DNA of 11,679 nucleotides from NCBI GenBank assembly GCA_016793685.1, contig JAEULX010000242.1, positions 1 through 11,679 of the forward strand, given 5' to 3'. Under the pieces are notes generated by a model. It made no database searches. It was not told the DNA's origin and worked only from the letters and a program-made list of their open reading frames with translations. Made by a program: the position numbers and the translations under genes. Of the stretch, positions 5,138-11,679 are shown one piece after another. The DNA comes from Bradyrhizobiaceae bacterium (lineage in GTDB: Bacteria > Pseudomonadota > Alphaproteobacteria > Rhizobiales > Xanthobacteraceae). Every line of letters starts with the position of its first letter. The first letter of the stretch is position 1.

Positions 5138-7935
5138 TGGCGCAGCCCAAATACAGCATCGGCATCGACCTAGGCACCAGCAACTCGGTGCTGGCGTATT
5201 GCTCGCTGGCGGGCGCCGGCCGTTCGGACGTTCTCTCCATCCCGCAGTGGGACACGCCCTCGACGGTGATCGATTCCGCGACGGTCCCATCTTTCCTCTA
5301 TCGTCCCGAAGAGGCGGTCGCCGCGCAGATCTGCGGCCGCGGCCTCGACATCGACGGGTGGATCGTCGGCCGACTGGCGCAACGCAAGGCGAGCGAAGCC
5401 CCCGGGCGCGTCGCCCAGTCGGCGAAATCCTGGCTCTGTCACAACGCTGCGGACCGCTTGGCGTCGTTCCTGCCATGGGGATCGGATGAGCTGACCCAGC
5501 AGGAGAAGATCTCGCCTGTTTACGCCTCGGCGCTGATTCTCGGCCATCTCCGCGCCGCGTGGAACGCGCGTTTTTCCGCGCAGGGTCCCGCGTTCGCCTT
5601 CGATGCGCAGGACATCACGATCACCGTTCCCGCCTCCTTCGACGCGGTGGCGCAGCGGCTGACGCTCGACGCCGCAAAGCAAGCCGGCTTTCCCGGGCAT
5701 GTCCGCCTGCTCGAGGAGCCCCAGGCGGCGTTCTACCGGTGGCTGGAGCAGCACGCCGGCCACGATCCGCTGGGCCAGCTGCCGGAGCAAGCCGCCATCC
5801 GCCATGTGCTCGTGGTCGATGTCGGCGGCGGCACCTCGGATTTCAGCCTGTTCGAGCTGAGCCGGCAGGAAGGCGAGCGCGATCCCGTCATCAAGCGCAT
5901 CGCCGTGAGCGATCACATCCTGCTCGGCGGCGACAATATGGACCTTGCGATCGCCCACCTGCTGGAGCCGCGCCTTTCGGCCGGCGGCGGCAGCGTTTCG
6001 GGCGCGCAATGGGACTATCTGGTCGCCGCCTGCCGATCACTGAAGGAAAAAGTGCTGAGCAGCGACGCGGCGCCTGACGAAATTTTCACGGTATCGATTC
6101 CCGGGCGCGGCTCCGGCCTCTTCGCCGGCGCACTGTCGGCCCAGGTCACGCGCGCGGAGCTGGATGCGCTGCTGCTCGATGGCTTCTTCCCTGTTTGCCG
6201 GCCGGACGACCGGCCACGGCGGGCGCTGGGCGCCATCAAGGAGTTCGGACTTCCCTACGCTTTCGACGGCGCCATTACCCGGCACCTCGCAGCATTTCTG
6301 CATGGCCGCCCCCGCGCTGACGCCGTGCTGTTCAACGGCGGCGCACTGAGTCCGCCCCGCTTGCGGGACAAGCTGCGCGAGCAGATCGGCAAGTGGCAGG
6401 ACGGGCACACGCCGCAAATCCTGGAGAATGCCCAGCTCGATCTTGCCGTCGCGCGCGGCGCGGCGCATGCCGGCTGGCGGCTTCACCGGAAGAGCGGGCG
6501 TATCGAAGCGGGCGCCGCCCGCGCGGTTTTTCTCGAAGCCCACCGGACTTCGGTGGCGGGCGGCGACGAAGCCGCGCGGCGTTCGCTGGTTTGCATTCTC
6601 CCTCACGGCGCGCCCCCCGAGCAGACCTACGAACTCGCCGACCTCGATCTGCACCTCCGCATCAACAAGCCGGTGCGTTTTCAGATATTCACATCGACTC
6701 GCCACGATGCGACCGAAGCCGGCGACGTGGTCGATCTGTCCGCGGACGAATTCTCCGCCCTCCCCCCGCTCGAAACCGTGGCGACCGTTCCCGAGCTCAC
6801 GGATACGCCGGTCTCTGCGATCCCCGTCGCGGTCGATGCCAGGGTGAACGAACTGGGCCTGCTGCAGGTGTCATGCCGCAGCCTCGCCCCGGACATCGCG
6901 CATTCCTGGCCGCTCGAATTCAACCTGCGCCCGCTCGAGCGGGATCAGGCGCAGCCGGCGGCCTCGCCTGCGAAGCCGGCGCCGGCCGAAGCCGCCGTTG
7001 CGCCGCAAGCCCTGGCGGACGCCGCGCAGCGGATAACCGCCGCATTTGCGCCGCCGCTCCGCAAGGGCGAGAAAGTGACGGCGGCGCGGCTAATGCAGAG
7101 CTTGGAGAAAATCCTCTCCCAGCCCAAAGGCGATTGGAATGCAATCCTCCTCCGCGACCTCTGGACGAGCTTGGAGGCGAGCCAATCCGGCCGGGCGCTG
7201 TCGGCCGACCATGAAGAAGCGTGGCTGATCCTCGCCGGCTTTCTCATGCGGCCCGGATTCGGCGTGCCGATGGATCAGCGCCGCATCGACGCCCTGTGGG
7301 CCATCCACGCCGGCGGACTACGGTTTCCCGGCAAGCGGAGCAAGCTTCAGGAGTACATCCTGTGGCGGCGGGTTGCCGGCGGCCTGTCGCAAGAGCGGCA
7401 GGAAGCGCTGCTGACCGAAGAGAAAGACAGGATCTATCAGCAAAAGAATGTCGCGCCCGAATTGATCCGCATGGCCGGCTCGTTCGAACGCCTCAGCCAG
7501 GAACGCAAGGCCGAGCTGATCGGGCGCTTCATCGACAGCGCCGTGGACCTCGCGACGCAAAAAAAACACTGTGCGCATTACCTCGCAGCGCTCGGTTTGC
7601 TGCTCAACCGGACGCCGTTCTACGGGGGGCCGGAAAGCGTTGCTCCGGCTGCGCTCGTGGAAAAGGCCTACGAGGCGTTTCGCCGGTTCGATTGGGCCGA
7701 TCCGGAATTTTCCGAGGCACAGACGCTGTTTCTGCGCGCCGCCCGTGCGGTCGATGACCGGCGCGTGGACCTGCCCCGATCACTGCGCAATCAGATCGCC
7801 ACCAAATTGGAAAAATGCGGAGTCGCTCCCGCCAAAGCCGGCCGCGTCAGAAATGTCGTGCCGGTTGAACGCGCCGAGCGCCTCAGTCTTTATGGAGAGG
7901 CCGTGCCGCCTGGGTTGATTCTCAGCGAATTCTAA
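5137..7935 (+). CDS. Hsp70 family protein with large C-terminal DUF3731-type helical extension (932 aa)
   Basis: The ATPase core is intact: GIDLGTSNS (9-17), SAKSWLC (95-101, K97 probable catalytic Lys), VPASFDAVAQRLT (164-176), LLEEPQAAFY (191-200), VVDVGGGTSDFS (226-237), LGGDNMDLA (263-271), SLKEKVLS (301-308) and LFNGGALSPPRLRDKL (398-413). Residues 455-600 form a beta-type region homologous to the end of the preceding Hsp70: both have GAxR, LPxG or VPQG, IPV...E.G.L and a terminal W-x-x-EF-x-x-R. A Pro/Ala-rich linker (603-625) leads to about 305 mainly helical residues (627-932) with no DnaK-lid similarity. I match these to DUF3731, a domain known mainly from Hsp70 C-termini; that assignment is from memory. 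It contains SKLQEYILWRRVAGGLSQER, RMAGSFERLSQERKAELIGR and QTLFLRAARAVDDRRVDLP. Probably an ATP-driven chaperone with a specialised substrate or partner module. Cotranscription with the upstream gene is likely (51-nt gap). Confidence 0.92.
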   Translation: MAQPKYSIGIDLGTSNSVLAYCSLAGAGRSDVLSIPQWDTPSTVIDSATVPSFLYRPEEAVAAQICGRGLDIDGWIVGRLAQRKASEAPGRVAQSAKSWLCHNAADRLASFLPWGSDELTQQEKISPVYASALILGHLRAAWNARFSAQGPAFAFDAQDITITVPASFDAVAQRLTLDAAKQAGFPGHVRLLEEPQAAFYRWLEQHAGHDPLGQLPEQAAIRHVLVVDVGGGTSDFSLFELSRQEGERDPVIKRIAVSDHILLGGDNMDLAIAHLLEPRLSAGGGSVSGAQWDYLVAACRSLKEKVLSSDAAPDEIFTVSIPGRGSGLFAGALSAQVTRAELDALLLDGFFPVCRPDDRPRRALGAIKEFGLPYAFDGAITRHLAAFLHGRPRADAVLFNGGALSPPRLRDKLREQIGKWQDGHTPQILENAQLDLAVARGAAHAGWRLHRKSGRIEAGAARAVFLEAHRTSVAGGDEAARRSLVCILPHGAPPEQTYELADLDLHLRINKPVRFQIFTSTRHDATEAGDVVDLSADEFSALPPLETVATVPELTDTPVSAIPVAVDARVNELGLLQVSCRSLAPDIAHSWPLEFNLRPLERDQAQPAASPAKPAPAEAAVAPQALADAAQRITAAFAPPLRKGEKVTAARLMQSLEKILSQPKGDWNAILLRDLWTSLEASQSGRALSADHEEAWLILAGFLMRPGFGVPMDQRRIDALWAIHAGGLRFPGKRSKLQEYILWRRVAGGLSQERQEALLTEEKDRIYQQKNVAPELIRMAGSFERLSQERKAELIGRFIDSAVDLATQKKHCAHYLAALGLLLNRTPFYGGPESVAPAALVEKAYEAFRRFDWADPEFSEAQTLFLRAARAVDDRRVDLPRSLRNQIATKLEKCGVAPAKAGRVRNVVPVERAERLSLYGEAVPPGLILSEF

Positions 7936-8253
7936 ACCGCGCATGCGGGTCTTTGCGAAGGGCTTTCTTGCGAAGCCCGGCCCGAGTCGACGTTTCACAA
8001 GCGGCAGCTCCATTCCCGTGGAGCGATCCGTGAATAGTTCTCAGATGTCTTTTGCGCCGCCGACTATTTGCCTATAGAGGTATGTCAGACATGCACGTTA
8101 TACTCATCACCTTCAGCGCCGACGAAATCATAGGTGGTCGTTCGACCGCAATTGAGCGATTTGAGAATCCGGCATGACCTTGCGCATGCAGGGCGTCCGC
8201 CGGCTGTTCGATAACAACCTTCAAAGCGTGTGCGGCGAACCACAGAGGGGTAC
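7936..8253. other. 318-nt intergenic region between the Hsp70 cluster and the GH13 gene
   Basis: This gap holds a hairpin just after the Hsp70 stop (separate entry). It also has a perfect odd palindrome ATGTC-A-GACAT (8082-8092) and a TATACT hexamer (8099-8104) that would suit a -10 element but lacks a convincing -35. Two chained tiny frames are present on +: 8082-8177 (31 codons, with MHVILITFSADEI) and 8174-8266 (30 codons, MTLRMQGVRRLFDNN). They overlap as ATGA, and the second runs into the GH13 start. Neither resembles a known family. I see no RNA gene, IS end or CRISPR here; the region probably carries the GH13 promoter. Confidence 0.45.
7960..7978 (+). terminator. Terminator-like hairpin after the Hsp70 cluster
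   Basis: GGGCTT (7960-7965) and AAGCCC (7973-7978) form a 6-bp stem with a 7-nt loop, extendable by a T-G pair, 25 nt after the Hsp70 stop. No T-tract follows (next bases are GGCCCGAG). It may be a weak or factor-assisted terminator, or an mRNA 3'-end stabiliser. Confidence 0.4.
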
Positions 8254-10788
8254 ATGGCTCGCCTGAGAGTGCGTTTCGAGTGGCTTACCGGCCTGAAACA
8301 ACCGATTTTCCGCAATGTGCGCCTGGTCGGCAGTTGGGACCGCCAGGGCCGTTATTCCGAGCAGTCGCGCACCATCGCCATGAAGAAATTCACGGCGCCG
8401 GACGGCTGCCCGGCCTGGCGCGCGGACGTGCGGTTCGACGCTGCGCAGCGCGGATGGACTTTCCATTGGCGCGTCATCGTCGACACGCAGCACGAGGCCG
8501 GCGCCTCCGGCATCCCGATCGAGGTGGGCGACCCCAATTCGAGCGTACAGCAGCGCAGCTTCGAGCTCCGCGAGGCCGGACAGGTCGAACGCTACTGGTT
8601 CACCCAGTGCCGCCGGCTCGGCGCCAACAAGGTCTGGCGCAGGGGCACGAAGAAACCAGCGCTCGTGTTTTCTGTCTGGGCGCCGAACGCGCGCGAGGTC
8701 GATGTCGTCATCGGCGAACCCGTCAGCGGGTACATCTGGAATGACGGCCGTGGCGTAAAGCACGCCTTCAAGCTGACCAGGCGAGCCGACGGCAGCGGCA
8801 TCTGGGAGAGCGATCCTGCGGACCCCGCGCTTGCCGATTTCGCGCGCTGGGACCACCAGCTCTACATGTTCCGCATTCGCAAGGACGACGGCTCCGTCGC
8901 CTATCGGACGGATCTTTATTCGCGCTGCCAGATCGGGTCAGGACACAAGAAGCCGGAGAACCCGCGCGAGGGCGAGGCTCCCTGGAATCATACCCGCCAG
9001 GATCTCGACGGCGCCAAGAGCTGCTCGATGGTCATCGATCCGGAGTGCGTGAGCAGCGATATCGACGACGACGCTTTTCCGCCGGCGCAATCGCTGGACG
9101 ACAAGGCCTTTTGGGCCACCGAGTACGACCGGCGCCGGCCAGTGCCCAAGCGCCTGGACGAACTCGTCATCTACGAAATGCATGTGGACGGCCTCGGCGC
9201 CGGAAAGCGCGACGAAGCCGGCAACCCGCTGCCGGGCTCGTTCCACGACGCCGTCGACCTGCTCGATCATCTGGTCGAACTCGGCGTCAACGCCATCGAA
9301 CTGATGCCGCTGACCGAAGCGGAGGGCTGGAGCTGGGGATACGGCACCTCGCATTACTTTGCGATCGAACATTCCGGCGGCGGTCCGCATCGCTTCAAGC
9401 ATTTCGTGCGCGAGTGCCACCGGCGCGGCATCGCCGTGCTGGTCGATGTCGTCTACAATCACTTCATCCACGACGCCGAACGCGCGCAGTGGATGTACGA
9501 CAGCAACACGCACACCACGAACGTCTATTACTGGTACCAGGGAAAGCCGTCGGACTGGGCGCGGCCGGAGGGCGGCTACCTCAGCAACGGATCGAGCGGC
9601 GCCACGCCGAATTTCCGCAGCGAGATGGTCCGCCAATTGTTCATCAGCAGCGCCGCCATGCTGCTGAGCGAGTTCCACGTCGACGGATTCCGTGTCGATC
9701 TCACCCAATCATTCCACCGCGACAATGTGATCGACGGCAACGGCGCGATCTGCGCGGAAGCCAACCTGTTCGGAACCAAGTTCCTGCGCGAGTGGGTGCG
9801 CACGCTTCGCCTGCTCAAGCCCTCGATCATTCTGACCGCCGAGGACCACACGGGCTGGGACGCGATCACCGAGCCGCAGGAACGCGGCGGCATCGGCTTC
9901 GACGCGACCTGGTGGGCCGAGTGGTATCATCAACTGATCGGCGACTCGCAGAACGACTCACGCCAGGCCCGTCTCCTGCACTTTGCCGGCTTCGGCGGTA
10001 ACAATCCGCTCGCGGTCTCGTCGCTGGCGACAACGCTGCTGAAGACGCCGGGCCACGTCATCTATCACGAGTCGCACGATCAGGCCGGCAACGCCGCCTA
10101 TTGGGAAGGCAATCGCGAGCTGCGTTCGGCCCGCACCATCCAGACCGCCGTCAACGGCAAGCTGGACGGCAACCGCGACTGGGCGGAATCCCGCTGCCGG
10201 GCTGTCGCCGGCCTCACGCTGCTGGCTGCCGGCGTTCCGATGTTCTTCATGGGCGAGGAGGTCGGCGCAAAGGAGCCGTACCGCTACCATGACTGGCTTT
10301 ATCACCGGGAGGACTTCCACGCGCTGCGCGCGACAAGCGGCGCAAAGCTGTTCAACTTCTATCGCGACGCCATCCGGCTGCGCCGGCAGCACGCGGCGCT
10401 GAGATCGCCCCAGGTCGAGGTGCTGCACGTCCATGACGCCAACCGCGCCATCGCATTCCGCCGTTGGCTCGGGAAAAAAGAATTTCTCGTGATCGCGACC
10501 CTCAGCAACGCCCCGTTCGCCGACGGCTACCGGATTTCGCATAACGGGCTGCGTCTCGGCGTTTTTGCCGAGGTGCTCAACAGCGACGCGACGGCGTACG
10601 GCGGCACTGGCGTGACGAACCCGAAGCGGTTGGTCTGCGCCCACGGCGACTTCACCGCCCGCTTGCCTGCAAACGGCGTCGTCGTGTTTCAGCGCGTCGC
10701 CGCCGACTCGATCGGCAGTTTCTTCAAACTCCTCACGCTGGAGATCTCCGACTGGATTCGCCGCCTGTTCGACCGGCAGCGCGGCTGA
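8254..10788 (+). CDS. GH13 alpha-amylase/branching-enzyme-like protein with N-terminal carbohydrate-binding modules
   Basis: The protein has 844 residues from the ATG at 8254, chosen for AGAGGGG at 8244-8250; the frame stays open to 8230. The N-terminus (1-95) looks like a starch-binding module (VRFEWLTGL, NVRLVGSWDRQGRYS, GWTFHWRVIVD). A CBM48-like E-set region begins at LVFSVWAPNAREVDVVIGE (137-155). The (beta/alpha)8 domain starts near ELVIYEMHVDGLG (303-315). GH13 regions are clear: I DVVYNH (398-403); II GFRVDLT with nucleophile D482; III ILTAEDH with acid/base E530; IV IYHESHDQ with D609. Region IV resembles the SHDE of glycogen branching enzymes, while regions I and II are more amylase-like, so hydrolase versus transferase is open. 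A beta-type C-terminal domain follows to about 815, then a hydrophobic-basic tail (FFKLLTLEISDWIRRLF). No signal peptide is seen, so cytoplasmic glycogen metabolism is the likely setting. No other glg or tre gene is in view. Confidence 0.88.
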   Translation: MARLRVRFEWLTGLKQPIFRNVRLVGSWDRQGRYSEQSRTIAMKKFTAPDGCPAWRADVRFDAAQRGWTFHWRVIVDTQHEAGASGIPIEVGDPNSSVQQRSFELREAGQVERYWFTQCRRLGANKVWRRGTKKPALVFSVWAPNAREVDVVIGEPVSGYIWNDGRGVKHAFKLTRRADGSGIWESDPADPALADFARWDHQLYMFRIRKDDGSVAYRTDLYSRCQIGSGHKKPENPREGEAPWNHTRQDLDGAKSCSMVIDPECVSSDIDDDAFPPAQSLDDKAFWATEYDRRRPVPKRLDELVIYEMHVDGLGAGKRDEAGNPLPGSFHDAVDLLDHLVELGVNAIELMPLTEAEGWSWGYGTSHYFAIEHSGGGPHRFKHFVRECHRRGIAVLVDVVYNHFIHDAERAQWMYDSNTHTTNVYYWYQGKPSDWARPEGGYLSNGSSGATPNFRSEMVRQLFISSAAMLLSEFHVDGFRVDLTQSFHRDNVIDGNGAICAEANLFGTKFLREWVRTLRLLKPSIILTAEDHTGWDAITEPQERGGIGFDATWWAEWYHQLIGDSQNDSRQARLLHFAGFGGNNPLAVSSLATTLLKTPGHVIYHESHDQAGNAAYWEGNRELRSARTIQTAVNGKLDGNRDWAESRCRAVAGLTLLAAGVPMFFMGEEVGAKEPYRYHDWLYHREDFHALRATSGAKLFNFYRDAIRLRRQHAALRSPQVEVLHVHDANRAIAFRRWLGKKEFLVIATLSNAPFADGYRISHNGLRLGVFAEVLNSDATAYGGTGVTNPKRLVCAHGDFTARLPANGVVVFQRVAADSIGSFFKLLTLEISDWIRRLFDRQRG

Positions 10789-10886
10789 CAGGACGCTGAG
10801 GCGAGCGCCGCCAAACGACGCGGGCGACAGCGCATCATAACCGTGCCATGCTTCCCGTCGCAGGACATCCAACGACGAGGTCGCGC

Positions 10887-11438
10887 ATGGCCGCAACCGC
10901 CGCATCGACAGCCCTCGGCTCGCCGGCGCCGCCGTTCCGGCTGCCCGCCACCGACGGGAAGACCTACGCCTTGCAGGACATCGCAGGCTCCAAAGGGACG
11001 GTGATCGTTTTCCTCTGCAATCACTGTCCTTACGTCAAAGCCGTCATCGACCGGCTGGTGCGGGACGCAAGGACGCTCATGGCGGAAGGCGTCGGCTTTG
11101 CCGCGATATGCTCGAACGACGCCGAACACTATCCGGAAGACTCGTTCGCCAACATGAAGCGCTTCGCCGGGACGTACGATTTCCCGTTTCCCTACCTGCA
11201 CGACGAGGATCAGTCGGTGGCGCGGGCGTATGGCGCAATGTACACCCCGGACTTCTTCGGCTTCGACGCACGGCAAACGCTTCAGTATCGCGGCCGCCTG
11301 GACGAGGGCCGCACGACTCCCCCGCCGCCGGATGCGCGTCGTGAGCTCGTCGAAGCGATGCGCACGATCGCCCAGGGCAAGGCGCCGACCGGTCAGATGC
11401 CCTCCGTCGGCTGCTCCATCAAATGGAAGGCGGCGTAG
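10887..11438 (+). CDS. Thioredoxin-fold redoxin (AhpC/TSA-like) with CNHC motif
   Basis: The protein has 183 residues. The fold is recognisable from GSPAPPFRLPATDGKTYALQ (11-30), GTVIVFLCNHCPYVKAV (37-53), VGFAAICSNDAEHYPEDS (69-86) and FPFPYLHDEDQSVARAYGA (99-117), with a cis-Pro candidate in YTPDFF (P121). The active site is C44-N-H-C47-P. Further cysteines are C75 and C176, the latter in the conserved tail PSVGCSIKWK. This belongs to the widespread redoxin family annotated as thioredoxin family protein; substrates are unknown, and peroxide or thiol-disulfide exchange is likely. No signal peptide is present, so it should be cytoplasmic. The ATG at 10887 is chosen for ACGAGG at 10875-10880 (6-nt spacing); the frame extends to 10848 without family character. 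It stands 98 nt after the GH13 gene on the same strand, with no evident functional link. Confidence 0.87.
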   Translation: MAATAASTALGSPAPPFRLPATDGKTYALQDIAGSKGTVIVFLCNHCPYVKAVIDRLVRDARTLMAEGVGFAAICSNDAEHYPEDSFANMKRFAGTYDFPFPYLHDEDQSVARAYGAMYTPDFFGFDARQTLQYRGRLDEGRTTPPPPDARRELVEAMRTIAQGKAPTGQMPSVGCSIKWKAA

Positions 11439-11442
11439 GCAA

Positions 11443-11472
11443 ATTTTTGCATTCGCCATTTTTGCACTCGCC
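11443..11472 (+). repeat. 15-nt tandem duplication ATTTTTGCAYTCGCC x2
   Basis: ATTTTTGCATTCGCC (11443-11457) is followed immediately by ATTTTTGCACTCGCC (11458-11472), identical except for one base. It begins 4 nt after the redoxin stop. The first T-run could serve in termination together with the overlapping GCAAA/TTTGC complementarity (11440-11450). It looks like a recent slippage duplication. Confidence 0.7.
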
Positions 11473-11476
11473 GACG

Positions 11477-11516
11477 ACCGGAGCGAATTCCGATCCCATC
11501 GGGACGAATGCGCTCC
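11477..11516 (+). repeat. Palindromic element, copy 2 (about 40 nt)
   Basis: GGAGCG (11480-11485) pairs with CGCTCC (11511-11516) and, after one mismatch, ATTC (11487-11490) with GAAT (11506-11509). An inner CCGAT-CCC-ATCGG hairpin (11490-11502) is an alternative. The left arm, accggagcgaattccgat (11477-11494), is the exact reverse complement of 122-139 in copy 1. It sits between the convergent redoxin and efflux permease genes. It may be a dispersed palindromic repeat that also serves as a bidirectional terminator, although no strong T-tract is present. Confidence 0.62.
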
Positions 11517-11552
11517 AGCCTCCTAATGAATGCGTCGCCGTTCTCTCGTCGG

Positions 11553-11679
11553 TCAGTGAGCCGGCGGGGCGTCACCGCCGAGCTTGACATTGCGGAGCAG
11601 GAGGGCGAGCGGGATCATCGCCGCCGACACCAGCATCAGGGTCCAGAACACGTCGATGTAGGCGAGAAGCGACGCCTGC
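11553..11679 (-). CDS. C-terminal end of a DHA2-family (EmrB/QacA-type) efflux permease, partial
   Basis: The minus strand from the right edge reads 41 residues to TGA (11553-11555). It starts QASLLAYIDVFW, continues through a hydrophobic helix with MIPLALLLRNV, and ends GGDAPPAH. The sequence (Q)A..LAYIDVFW followed by a last membrane helix with IPLALLLR is typical of the end of 14-helix DHA2 drug:proton antiporters of the inner membrane (EmrB type). Only the last helix and short cytoplasmic tail lie in the window, so substrate and partner (usually an EmrA-type adaptor) cannot be judged. It converges on the redoxin gene. Confidence 0.8.
   Translation of the reverse strand, partial: QASLLAYIDVFWTLMLVSAAMIPLALLLRNVKLGGDAPPAH

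Noticed and set aside
9045..10001. 318-aa open frame on + inside the GH13 gene
   Set aside because: Arg/Pro/His-rich alternative frame of a confidently identified GH13 catalytic domain.

Overview
The window looks like chromosomal DNA of a GC-rich alphaproteobacterium, most likely of the Hyphomicrobiales (Bradyrhizobium/Rhodopseudomonas-like). This rests on the strong C/G third-position bias, a Phasin_2-type phasin, a DUF2934 protein, a single-domain ModE regulator and a DHA2-type drug efflux permease. It is an inference from gene content, since the window has no rRNA or other taxonomic marker. No transposase, phage gene, tRNA or CRISPR array was seen.

Left part (1-1424): the C-terminal tail of an unidentified gene on + (ends at 95) converges on a DUF2478 gene on - (201-767). 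DUF2478 is divergent from a ModE-type winged-helix regulator on + (958-1380). The divergent intergenic region holds overlapping dyads, including a ModE-like half-site. This looks like a small molybdenum-linked regulatory module in which the regulator lacks the molybdate-binding domain.

Second part (1425-2397): a phasin on - (polyhydroxyalkanoate granule surface protein) and a small DUF2934 protein on +, sharing a divergent control region with a perfect TGC/GCA palindrome.

Central part (2496-7935): the most interesting block. Three genes on +, in order: a DUF2760 protein with two N-terminal membrane helices, a 611-aa Hsp70-like protein, and a 932-aa Hsp70-like protein with a large C-terminal helical extension (DUF3731-type). 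The two Hsp70s share an intact ATPase core and a homologous beta-type C-terminal region. Neither shows the canonical DnaK linker or helical lid, and there is no J-protein or GrpE gene nearby. I infer a dedicated, possibly membrane-associated Hsp70 system of unknown client.

Right part (7936-11679): a 318-nt gap with a terminator-like hairpin, a palindrome and tiny overlapping ORFs. It is followed by a large GH13 (alpha-amylase/branching-enzyme-like) protein with intact catalytic residues, a thioredoxin-fold protein with a CNHC motif, and the C-terminal end of a DHA2 multidrug efflux permease on -. Two copies of an approximately 40-nt palindromic element sharing an 18-nt identical core lie near the two window ends, in opposite orientation. 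Each sits in an intergenic space between convergent genes, and the right copy is preceded by a 15-nt tandem duplication.
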